Shown here one piece after another: positions 53,501-64,000 of a stretch of DNA of 64,000 nucleotides (the stretch's first letter is position 1; every line of letters begins with the position of its first letter). The DNA comes from Limonium bicolor (Eukaryota > Streptophyta > Magnoliopsida > Caryophyllales > Plumbaginaceae): NCBI GenBank assembly GCA_023374045.1, contig CM041783.1, positions 126,977,503-127,041,502 of the forward strand, written 5' to 3'. Made by a program: the position numbers and the translations under genes. Under the pieces are notes generated by a model that ran no database searches, had not been told where the DNA came from, and saw nothing but the letters and a program-made list of their open reading frames with translations.

Positions 53501-56333
53501 TTGAAAGCAAAGGAGGATCCCACCCGCACAAAACGAATCAGAAATACGTTAGGCGTGGGGTGGTTTCACATCCTAAGCTTTCCTACAATAGCCATAAGGG
53601 CATGTTTTTTAAAGTTTTTTTTTTCTTATATATATAAGGGATGGTTTGGATGTTTTGTGAAGCTATAGGAAAATACTACCCCACGAAACGAATCAGAAAT
53701 ACGCTAGATGTGGGGCGGTATTTTATCCCAAGCTTTTCTGTCAATGCAAGGGTCTTAGAGAATAATAACTAGGGCTTAGCAAGCAAAAGAAATAAAACAT
53801 GTACAACGAAACAATAAAGATGAATGGGAATGAAGATAAACAAACATAAAACTTATCAATTCTTGTTAACACTTCCAAAAAGAACTTGAATCAGTCACAA
53901 TTACTGTTGCGAGGCTTAAACATTCAAAACCAAATAATGGTGCCCAAAGAGCAATAAAAGCAGCTTAATTTCCAAATTGAATTTGAGCAGTAGAGAGAGA
54001 AATCAGAAGAGTTTCTTGCGCTAAGAGACCTAACCAATAGGTTTTTTAAACCCCACACAGAGCAGCCGCACGGCCGAAAAGTTGATAAGCCCAACACATT
54101 AGCCAAGTCCAGCATCAGTTCTCATCGATTTTGTATGTACCTCAGTCAAACCATGAAACAAGAATGGTGATAAATATGCATCGCCCACATAAAGATCTAA
54201 AAGTCCCAAGTCACTCAAAAATTGAAAGAGAATTCATGTGTTAAAAGGATGATTGAAGATGGTGGTGAATCTCAGAAGCCGTTCAATATAACAACAAAAG
54301 AATAATCCACGGTGATAGAATTATGCCTCTAAGCTCAGTCTCGAAAACAGCAAGATACATGCTGCACAAATCACTCAGTCCACATATAATACTAAAAGGA
54401 AACAATACCACTTGAAACCCTCTTGCCAAGATTAGTCAGCAGAAATAAATATGTGGCCTAAAACATCTAGTGAAATCTCTTAATCAACAAATCAATCCCA
54501 ATTGAGACAAATTCAACAGTAGGGTAAATAAGGTCGAGTGATTACCCTCAGTCTGGGTAAATTCGCTAATTCCATTTAATTCTCTTTCTGAAATCAAATC
54601 CTCGTCAAACTTCTACTTCCGCACAACATAGTAGAGCATACAAACCCACACCATAGTTAAAGAACGAGAATCCAAAGCATTCATACTGTGAAACCAGAAT
54701 ATAATGAACAGAAACGATGACTCGAGCATATACATCGCACATACATACACAAATTAAGCTCAAATTTCATAAGTAACAAAGATTAGAAACGAAATACCGA
54801 AGCCGAGAATGACTATTTCCTGCAAGGACACAAAACAAACAAACCGGTTAGACTTGTAAAAATTATCAGCTAAACAGAATGAAACTAATGACAACATGAA
54901 ATTGAAATATAGGTTCTGAATGATCAAGGTATGACTCGATTTCAGACCGAACTCAAGGGGTGTATGAGGAGCTCGAAGTTCCAAGAGGATATATAAAGAG
55001 CAACGTGAATAAGGTTGTTCCCAGGTCATGTACAACCCCGAATCGGGTTGATATTGAGGCTACTCAGACCGGATTTCAGATCTGTCACGGACAGAGGAAG
55101 ATGGAGGAGATATGGGAGACTGAAATCGACCGAGAAGAAGAAGGTGGTGATGCGGGATGTCCCTGAGTGAATGAGAATGCAATCGATAGAAGAAAATCTG
55201 AGACAATATTTCTAGTGAGCCTTGTCGAATTCCAAAATTGCACAGAGGAGAGACTTCTTTGGGTTTTGGTTCGATCATGGCCGTGTTTAGCTTGCAGGGG
55301 GCGTGGGTTTCGTGTTTGCTGTGTCTCGGCTGTGGAATAGCGAGAAGTGAGGGGGATGGCTGGTCTTCTGCTCGAGATTTGAGCGATGGCTAGCAGGGCT
55401 GATGAACCGTGGACGATAGGGGGTGGGTGTAGACGATTTCTGGGTGAGGAGAAACGGAAGAATGAGAGGCGGTCGAGAGTCAGGGTTTTGAGCTTTTTTT
55501 TTTAGCCTGATGAAGATTGAATCCTGGGTGAATGAGGTATGTCGATTGCTTGTGTTGGGACTGGAGATTCTCAGTCGAAGAAGAATGGTCGAGGAAGAAC
55601 GAAGGAGATGGGCAGTGTCTTGAGGCGATGGAAGCAGACAAACTGAGTGAAATTTTGTCTACCAGGTTTTTGAATTGAAGAAGGGAGTGGGATGGTGGCG
55701 GTCGATGGAGGTTCAGTTGGTTGTTTGGTTTTTCTTGTTTTGGAGATCGAGCAAGCTTGAGGCTGATGAAAAAAAAAATCGAAGGAAACAAAGCAGAAGG
55801 AAGAAGATGGTAGTCGGCTGGGTTACTGTTCCCCTTGTTCTAGTTACTGTGGATGTTGTTTATAGAGAAGCATTAGGGTTTAGAAGGTGGGTTGGGTTTT
55901 AATGTGGGCTTTTTGAAGCCAAGGGCTGAAAATAGAGTGGGTTCAAGGAATTGGGCTAGGCCAGATTTCAACAAGTGTGGATTGAGTTTGACAGATGAAA
56001 ATGAGTGAGTATAAATAGAAATAAAAACAAAAATACTAATGCTAATAGTAGAATAAAATAAAATATAAGAAAAAGTGAATAGATGAATAAAAATAAAATA
56101 AAATAAAATAGTAAAATAAGTGAATAAACAAAAGGGGACGACCTTGAAACTGGACTGTCGATGGAAATTCATTTTCGAGGAATTGTGTTTTTTTCTGAAA
56201 TGTTTTGAAAAAGATTATAAAATGATGGTTTCGTCTTAGCACGCACGTTAATATGTTTTAAAAAAAGAAAGGCGACGACCCCTCTTATTATTTCGGAATT
56301 TGCTTTATGGGGTGAGACTTTTTGGTGTCTACA
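50505..56333 (-). repeat. Y 3' LTR (5.8 kb)
   Basis: On the minus strand it runs from TGTAGACACC (56333) to TCACCCTCCACA (50505). TATAAACA at 55857-55864 is a possible TATA box. It contains a 50-bp direct repeat (52307, 52357), GGTCAAAG and GGGCCTTGG arrays (52850-53440), and a second inner copy of its end at 50586. 53750-54960 and 55000-55900 are AT-rich or leader-like; no gene is supported. Confidence 0.75.
52850..53440. repeat. GGTCAAAG and GGGCCTTGG arrays in Y LTR
   Basis: Irregular tandem GGTCAAAGTT/GGGTCAAGG phrases pass into TTGGGCCTTGGTTGGGCTTT phrases. Open frames on both strands here are by-products of the repeat. Confidence 0.8.
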
Positions 56334-56384
56334 GATGGCTCCCCTTGATTCAATTCTGCAAGCCCTTGCAGAATTGGATCAAGG
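56334..56384 (-). promoter_or_regulatory. Y polypurine tract with adjoining 20-bp hairpin
   Basis: AAGGGGAGCCATC on the minus strand abuts the LTR. Beside it 56343-56362 pairs with 56365-56384 at 19 of 20 positions. Confidence 0.7.
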
Positions 56385-56439
56385 TTGACGGGACGCCAAA
56401 AATTCTCACTACGGTTTATGATCTGTTCTTATGAATGCG

Positions 56440-57260
56440 GGTGCACGGGGACTTATGACGGGCCCCAAATTGCGGTGATTGATGGTATGAGGACTAATGA
56501 CGGGCCTCAACTAGATCTCGGTGTCTAGCTCTAGGACTAATGACGGGCCTAGAATACGATCAATCAACTTATGCATGAGGACTAATGACGGGCCTCAACT
56601 AGATCTCGGTGTCTAGCTCTAGGACTTATGACGGGCCTAGAATGCATCTTCGAAATGTATGAGGACTAATGACGGGCCTCAACTAGATCTCGGTGTCTAG
56701 CTCTAGGACTAATGACGGGCCTAGAATACAATCGGTATATAGGTTATGCATGAGGACTAATGACGGGCCTCAACTAGAACTCGGCGTCTAGCTCTAGGAC
56801 TTATGACGGGCCTAGAATGCATCTTCGAAATGTATGAGGACTAATGACGGGCCTCAACTAGATCTCGGTGTCTAGCTCTAGGACTAATGACGGGCCTAGA
56901 ATACAATCGGTATATAGGTTATGCATGAGGACTAATGACGGGCCTCAACTAGAACTCGGTGCCTAGCTCTAGGACTTATGACGAGCCTAGAATGCATCTT
57001 CAAAATGTATGAGGACTAATGACGGGCCTCAACTAGATCTCGGTGTCTAGCTCTAGGACTAATGACGGGCCTAGAATACAATCGGTATATAGGTTATGCA
57101 TGAGGACTAATGACGGGCCTCAACTAGAACTCAGTGTCTAGCTCTAGGACTTATGACGGGCCTAGAATGCATCTTCGAAATGTATGAGGACTAATGACGG
57201 GCCTCAACTAGATCTCTTGACATCTAGCTATAGGACTTATGACGAGCCTATAATACTTTG
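56440..57260. repeat. GGACTAATGACGGGCCT array in Y
   Basis: Alternating units: one with CTAGGAC...GGGCCTAG, one with TGAGGAC...GGGCCTCA. They are combined in longer repeats of about 90-180 bp that also contain ATGCATCTTCGAAATG or ACAATCGGTATATAGG. About eighteen stem units in all. Confidence 0.9.
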
Positions 57261-58790
57261 TGGAGTTGTACGAAACTCGCTGCTTTTCAGTGGTTGGTTG
57301 ATTTGAGGATGGCTTTGATTGTGGATTGATTTGGGATTGGATGTTTTTTGGTTGCTTCTGTGAGGGATGTGATGGTCGAATGCTTTCTGTCGATGTCGCC
57401 TTTGACTTTGTCAGTGTGGGACTTGTGTTTCGTTTTTTTTTGACAGTTTCGCCCGATGTGCACTATAGTTTCGGGATTTTGTAGGACTCTTGGCTCCAGA
57501 GTTTCGAGATGGCTCCGGTATGGCTCTTGAGTTTTTGGTTTTTGTGATTTTGCGATTGGTCTTTGAATGAATGTTTCTTTTTTTTTATGAATGAGTGACT
57601 TTGGGAACTTGATGATTTTGATATGACCGGATGACTTTGGTATATTCAGATGGCTCCGATGTGATTGGATGGCTCCAGTGCGGTCAGATGGCTCAGGTTT
57701 GATATGTGACTCCCTTGTGAGCAACGACTCTGGGATGGTTGATGAGTTTCGATTTGGATTGAGATTTTTGGGATGGTTGGTGGGTTTCGATTTGTTTTGG
57801 ATTTTGAGTCGAATGGTGGGTTGATGTGATTGGTGGATTGTGTTGTGTTTGACGTATTTTGATGTGGTTGACAGTCTTCTTTTTTTGTAGATGAATGGCT
57901 TTGGTATGGTCGGTTAAGGCTTCAGATTGATGGCTCCGAAATAGCTCGGGATGGCTCCGGGGAGGCTACGGGATAGCTTCAAAGATCTGAGATGGCTCCA
58001 GCATGCGTTGATGGCTCCAGTATGCACTGATGGCTCCGGTGTGACCAATGGTCTTGGGGTGGTTGGTGGGTTTGACATGGTTGGTGATTTTGTGGCAATT
58101 TGTGGGCTTTGATTTGCCTTGAGATTTATTTTCAAGGTGGTTTGATGGCTCCGATGATAGATTTATTGTTGTTTGACGGGATTTGTTGTGGACTTTGTAG
58201 TGAGTGAATGGTTTTTCACAAGTGAATGATGAAACACAGTTGCATGACTTTGTTGGGAGTTCCAATCATGGTTCTAGGATTTCCATGGATGGCTCCGGGA
58301 TAGCTCGGGATGGCTCCGGGAAGGGCTACGAGATGGCTCTATTTGGTGATAGTGAGGAACAAAGGGGAATTTTTTCTTTGAGGTGGTCGTACCCTGGGCG
58401 GGCTGCCTACGTACTCAATTTCGTATTGAGATCAGACCATACGTAGTTCGAAATTATGTAGGCAAGGCCCTGGTGATGAAATAGCTCTGACGTGGATTTG
58501 AGGTGGCTCCCGTGTTGTTCTAAAGATGGTCACAATGTCTGAGGACGGCTCCCGTATGGCTCCAATTTGGCTTTGGGAGGGGTGTCGATGAGACTCAAGT
58601 ATGACAGTGGATGGCTCCGAGATTGTCTTCGTACGGCTTAGGATGGCCTTATTTTGGTTCGATGTAGCTCAAAGGTAGCCTGGGATGGCTCTGAATGCTT
58701 CGATGTAGTTCGAGGATGGCCCCGGGTGGCTTCATAATGATTCAACGTAGCTCAAACATAGCCCGGAATGGCTTCAACTTGATTTCCTTT
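57261..58790. repeat. Dispersed GATGGCTCC motif region in Y
   Basis: At least fourteen copies of GATGGCTCC (GGAGCCATC on the minus strand), the core of this element's own polypurine tract, within TTGG/GGTT-rich low-complexity DNA. No gene. Confidence 0.75.
58383..58455 (-). repeat. GTACCC...CTACGTA hairpin block, interior copy
   Basis: CTACGTA and TACGTAG enclose CTCAAT/ATTGAG. A diverged copy lies in the LTR at about 51247-51316. Confidence 0.7.
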
Positions 58791-61700
58791 GATAGGAAGT
58801 TTTACTTCAACTACAGCAACTGAAGTCGACTCTCAGCGAGACTAGGCAGAGTTCTTACCAATCAGATGTTGACGATGGAGTGCTTATGATGCATGCAAAT
58901 ATTAAATGCTAGATACGATGCAAAATGCATATGCAGTTTTGTAGAGAAGGTACGGTCCTATCTCTATTAATATGAGGTTTACGAATATAAGGCATCTTCG
59001 ATTCGATCTTGAATGATTGTTGAGCTTGAATGCGTGAATCACTTTTCTCTCATGGAGGGATGCCGGTCAATCTCTCGTGAGTATGGCCGTGTGTGCAAAT
59101 GGTGTGATGATGCTCTCGACGCTCGGAGCAGTATTTTCCTGAGAATTTCTCTTCGAGGTTATGAACTTTCCATTCCTTACAAATTCCTCACCTGCAATGG
59201 GGTAGGCTGTTTACGTTTTGGTGCCTAGATCAAAGATTCGCTCGCACTCAGAAGACTTCGTGGGGTGAGGTCATACTCATTCGCTCATGGTCCCTTTGGT
59301 ATGATGGGACATGTTGACAACAAGCACGAAACTTATAATTCATGTTTCAGATCCGATACTTTCAGTTAACGCTCACTAACTAACGAGTCAGAGGTCTTTT
59401 ATTGGGTTATAACGGGGATGAGGGGTATGATGTATGTCACATGGGACTGGAGGATTTGTTTAGGAATTGTGGAGCTTTTGTGCAATAGAGGACATGTAAC
59501 GCCTTTGCCATGGGTGGAATGATTAGACGGGTTTCGATAACCCCTTATCGGTTTCTTCGGGACATCATTGGTCCTTTTGGTTTGGATTTCTCCTTCTTGC
59601 CTTTTCTGGCGTACGATTTGAACTTTTTTTTCATTTTTGTGTTTTTGAAATTGCATTTGGCTCGACTTTCTCAAGCATTCTCTGCTTTGTATTTTGGCTT
59701 TCAGCTTTGGAGTTGCATTGACTCATCGATCTTCTTGAACATTTTCGGTGTTCTCTTTTTGTGTTTGACTTTGGAGTTGCATTGACTCACTGATTTCTTT
59801 GAACAATTTATTTGTTGTTTTTGTGAAAGATGGTGGGGAAGAGACCATGGCTCCGGCTCCTTTGAGATCCTCTATTGCAAGGGTGAGTAAATACGTGTTG
59901 GCATGTTGTGGAGTTCGCAGAAAAAGGTTTATCGTGAAAAGCTCAGCGGGGCTCACTAAGGGATTATGTTGAGGGCAGTTGAAGCTCTTTGGTTTTGGTG
60001 GAGGTTTTTGATCCTAAGTGCCTCGTAATTCTCATTAGTTAAAGATTGTTTTCTTACTATTCTCGGATCTTTGCATGAATCACAGTTAGTATCTTGCTAT
60101 CGACATTGATCTCACTCTAAATTATGCCTCTCCATGTGCTGAAGGAAAGCACAAGTCGCTCATGGTTTTACCTTGATTGGCTCTCTCTACCTTCCCTCGT
60201 CGCTCAGTGGATGGTCCAATACCCTCTTTTGGAATTCAAGAGAAAATACCGCTCTTCGCGCACTACTCACTTGGTTTGTGGTGCTAATTTTGATGAGACC
60301 CTTGTGTTCATTGATGGGTCGAGAGTTACGTGGTTCACGCGCTCCATTCAAGCAATCAATCAAGATTTTCGCCAAAGACGTCGTTTCGATACGGGAGTAT
60401 GCAAATGCAACGATCTATCATGCAATGTGTTGTGATAATATGAAGTTACTATGTATAGGATGTGTCAAATGCTGAAAATGATGAATGAAGATGGTTGACT
60501 TCAAGTTTTGACTGAATGTTTATTTGTTTTTTTTTTTTGATGCAATGCATGCGTGGTAAGGCTACACCTAGTCTCGCTTGAGTCGGCTCTAGTTGAAGGT
60601 CCATGAAATTCATCCCGTCAGTGTCGGTCTTGGATATGGTCTAACAGTTGGGGTTGTTGTCTAAGAAGTAACTCTCGAGCGAGGTCGGGTTGGTGATTAG
60701 CTCCTGGATTTTGGATTTTAGGGAGTGACAACTCCCGCATGGTAGCCCCACGATATGGAAACGACTGCACTATTCTCCTTCTTCTTCTTCTTTTTTTTTC
60801 AATCATTCTGGTCACTGGTGCCCATGGTGATTCTGGGTTTGGAAAAGGCTCAAACTCTCTGGTGTTCTTCACCATCCTATTGAAGATTAGTTTGGAGGTT
60901 GAGATATTGGGATGAAGGCTGGTGTGTGGCAAGTGATGATGAAACACGTGAGTGCGTGATGCTCATGAGTGTGGACGAGATTCATGTATTGCTGATGATT
61001 TTGGACTGACTGTAAGTGCATGTGACCTTTTTGTCATGAATGCAATGCATGTGTTTTGTTTTGCGCTCGGTTGTATTTGTTGACATTGTTTATTTAGGGG
61101 ATGCCTCCTGTAGATACCGTGAGTTTTCACCCCATAAAGCAGAGTTGATGAATGATATATAAATGTGAGGAGTCTTTCCTTATTCATTCTTCTCTCTATT
61201 CGTGCATGCCAAAAGAAACCAAGTTTTAGAAAAACAATTTTGAAAACGCGTGTTTTCAAAGTGGTGGATTTTCTCAATAGAAATTTTGATGTTCGATCAT
61301 TCGCAAATAAAATAGGGAATGGGGAACCCTATACACATTGATCTAGATAAATTCAAAGGGAACATGTAAACCTATACATGTAATCTATTCAGAAATTGAC
61401 AAGAGAGAAAAGAATGCTAGGGAAAACCTATACATCAATTCTAAAAGTCATTAAATGGGGAAGTTTTGAGCTAAACTTCTTTTCAACTCTTCTGGTCCGT
61501 CCTCGAGCTTCTGATCGACTACTTGCGCTCATCTTCAGACTCTTGCCCGGCTGCTTGCTCGTCGTCGGGCTCTTGATCAGCTGCTCTCTCGTCTTTGGGC
61601 TCTTGACCGGCTGCTCGCTCGTCTTCGGGCGCTTGTAGTGAAGCGGTACTATGATCAAACAAAACGGGTTGGTGTTCCTCTGATTCTTTACATTCTTGGA

Positions 61701-63655
61701 CTCGACGTTTGTTTGGATGTGGTCGGTCTTCATGTGTTTTGATTTGTTTCACGGGTTTGTGTTCTTCTGATTTCCGACATTCCTGAACGCGAATGGTTGT
61801 TGCTAGTCTTCATGTTGCTGGATTCGGACTGGTGCTCCTCTGATCTTTGGTTCGAATGGTTGACGTTGGTCTTCACGTTGCTCGGCGCTCCGCGGGTTGG
61901 TGCATCTCTAGCTTTCGGCTGATTCACGTAGTCGGCCTTCATGCTGCTCTACTTGCTCTGACAAGGGGAATAAATGATATTTTTGAGAAAGGAAAGATGA
62001 ATGATCGAGCACAGAATCTCATGTAAAAATCCACCACTTTTGTGAAAACACGAAATGACTAGAACGCTCCACAGTAATGACTACTGCTCTTGAAGGTGGG
62101 TTGAACTTCAAAAATAGTGGGTCATAACATGGGGACTGAATCATTTATTTGAAATACGTTTGTGAAATTCAATTTTGAAAACTGTTTTCGAAAACTATTT
62201 TAAAAATCATGTTGGTGAAGAATGTTGTTTGATATTCGTTTGTGGAAAGTAGGTTTTTCGAAATCAAATTTTTGAAAATTGTTTCGGAAAATAGCATTTT
62301 AGTGAAATAAACCTTTTAAAGGAGAATTGACAAATTTTGAAAAACCCGTTTATGAGTAAATATTTTGTGGAACTTTAAATTAAACGAGCTCATAAAACAG
62401 CTTTTAGGGACATGCAAACGAGAATTCCGAACATTTTAAAACGGATTGATCTGAAAAAGTGGTTTGCACACATGTATAGCATAAAGTAAATCGCGGCTTT
62501 ATTGGATGTGGAGCTGTAAGTGTTAATGTTGGGATAATCACTTTCCAGGTCAATTATGATTCCATCTCACCGGGGAACCGTCGTCCCATCACTGTTCATC
62601 TCTCAGGGTTTTTCTCTGCTATGCCTTTATGGGGCACATTATCAAGAAAGTCCGGAGTGCTTAAGTTCGAAAGGTCAGGACACCCGAGATGATTAGGAAA
62701 CATACGCCACGGCCAGTGATGATCCGACAACACGCTCACTTTTCGGGAAACTCGGGGAAGTACTGCATGGGAACGGGTCTCTCGTCATCTGCACGGTCAG
62801 GTGTGTCTAAAGTCCAAATTATTCACTAACTACGTTGTGCCATGTATGGGTATCCGGTAAATACGGGATCCTCTATGGACGTGTAGCGTGACATTGGGCT
62901 TTAGAGACACATGTAGTGCAGAGGAACAATGGAGAACTGAGCCCATGCAATATTCAGGGTAAGGCAAAAGGGCGGTCAGACAGGCGGCATACAAAGGGGG
63001 TGACTTCCATAAACCCGTCTTAGACACCGGACCAGGTAGCTGGACACTGAAGGCTCAGAGTTCACTATATGCTGGCTTTGACTCGGATAATGGAGGATAA
63101 TTTTGGATCATGAGCTCAAGGCGTCGGTCAGAAACCTTACCGCCCCGTGGGTTTGTTCACTCATAAAGTGACCCTAGCTCATGGGGAATCAACCGTGGAC
63201 CGGTTGGGGATCCCGTGACATCGTGGGTAAATCGGGTGACACAGAGGAATGCATGTCCTAAGCTACCCACCCCATGCACCCACAATCGCAATATAAATAT
63301 GAAAGCAGTAAATAAACCAGATGAAGTTAGCACCAACCTATGTACTAAGCGTTTTATCTTGAGATTAGTGATTCCAAATTGGTTGTTTATTAACCTAAAG
63401 GGAAGTTAGCTTCATTCACACCTAAGTGTCTCTTTCTAATCGTGAGCTAACCATTAACCCAATTGTTGCAATGTTTGTTGAGGATCTAACGAATCCTATC
63501 TATCATCATCAGATACACACTCAAAGTGTGGAATAGAATAATCCTAGAGGCTTTGAAAAGAATCTCTTGAAGGTTTTGAAAGAAGTGGGGAAGTCCCGAC
63601 AATTTTGAATGGAGTTCAGTCTTCCTTGAGTTTGAGAAAAACTTATTCAAGTTTT
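58791..63655. other. Y interior without genes
   Basis: 59390-60060 aligns with 38590-39240 of X (TGAAAAGCTCAGCGGGG at 59935-59951). 61519-61640 holds a minisatellite encoding, on the minus strand, DERAAGQEP-type repeats. The rest is AT-rich and I see no domain in any frame. Confidence 0.55.
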
Positions 63656-63673
63656 TCCCCAGTAGAGTCGCCA
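63656..63673 (-). promoter_or_regulatory. Y primer binding site
   Basis: TGGCGACTCTACTGGGGA on the minus strand, three bases from the LTR end, as in X. Confidence 0.72.
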
Positions 63674-63676
63674 TTC

Positions 63677-64000
63677 TGTGGAGGGTGATTTTTCGGTATG
63701 AGGGGGGTCAATCTAAATATGGTCTGACTGAAAAGCCTAGATCCTAAAATGCCATTCTGTGGAGGGTGAAAACCCGTTATTCTGGCATCCCTCAAGTACC
63801 TACTACATCGTCCGTCTTTCCCAGAAAGCTTATGGGGAATGCTAGTGAGCACTACACCCGCTCTCGATGGGCTCCACGCGGACTTATGCCTCTATAAGGC
63901 GGAATTGACTAGAGTCGCCACCTAGTTTGACCTAAGGAACTAGGAAGGGAGGAGAAGGGTTCTAAGAACCATTAATTGACTCTGATGATTTGTTGCCTAT
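63677..64000 (-). repeat. Y 5' LTR (end only)
   Basis: Matches 50505-50830 with about six differences by eye. It continues beyond the window. Confidence 0.88.

Larger units (their letters stand above)
50505..64000 (-). mobile_element. Non-autonomous LTR element Y (over 13 kb)
   Basis: 50505-50830 matches 63677-64000, defining two LTRs; the second is cut by the window end. The primer site (63656-63673) and polypurine tract (next to 56333) set the minus orientation. The 7.3-kb interior has no gag or pol. It shares with X the primer site, a hairpin-flanked polypurine tract, TTATGACG arrays and an interior block, so both belong to one non-autonomous superfamily. Confidence 0.82.

Noticed and set aside
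52932..53531. Frames rich in Gly/Ser/Trp or Lys/Pro
   Set aside because: By-products of the GGTCAAAG and GGGCCTTGG repeats.
56440..57260. CRISPR-like array in Y
   Set aside because: Units are tandem and share their spacers; this is a minisatellite in an LTR element.
61428..61752. Minus-strand frame with DERAAGQEP-type repeats
   Set aside because: Two overlapping frames are open through the same minisatellite; no support for translation.

Overview
This window is retrotransposon-packed DNA from a flowering plant (probably a eudicot). I see no ordinary host gene. Nearly every stretch longer than 300 bases belongs to nested LTR elements: Ty3/gypsy chromoviruses with a chromodomain and an initiator-Met-type primer site, a Tat-lineage element with a second RNase H and an antisense gene, an Athila-like relic, two non-autonomous LTR elements on the minus strand, a MITE and a CACTA end.

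Layout. 1-12645: chromovirus E1 (5' LTR cut by the window, internal region 1996-8679, 3' LTR 8680-12645). 12646-16274: diverged minus-strand LTR (B) of the same broad family, beside a CACTA end (16275-16358). 16359-17789 and 29527-about 32390: Athila-like relic, split by Tat element R (17790-29526, target duplication TGTAC) and carrying a MITE (30370-31009). About 33090-34334 and 43495-46468: the 5' LTR of a second chromovirus E2, split by minus-strand element X (34335-43489, duplication CCGAG). 46469-50504: E2 internal region, cut inside reverse transcriptase by minus-strand element Y (50505 to beyond the window end).

The main discovery candidate is in E1 and E2. Both carry, between the Gag zinc knuckles and protease, an intact exon for an AlkB-type 2-oxoglutarate/Fe(II) dioxygenase (3883-4622 and 48228-48967) with all expected catalytic residues. 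In both, gag is broken by GT-AG introns at matching places. The last gag exon ends in phase 1. It can join the AlkB exon (phase-1 acceptor, stop codon, then AATAAA about 70 bases later) or skip it and join a second phase-1 acceptor opening the protease/RT frame. I infer a splicing and polyadenylation switch between Gag-AlkB and Gag-Pol, a plausible way for an element to remove methyl marks from its own RNA or cDNA.

A second theme is structured RNA. Several LTR families carry arrays of short inverted repeats with GGTCCG-like stems, often preceded by a heat-shock-element-like TTCTGGAA. E1 and E2 fold their primer site into a hairpin. X and Y have hairpins beside their polypurine tracts, reiterated tract-like motifs, and tandem arrays whose stems covary. 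All boundaries and alignments were made by eye; phylogenetic placements and expression claims are inference.
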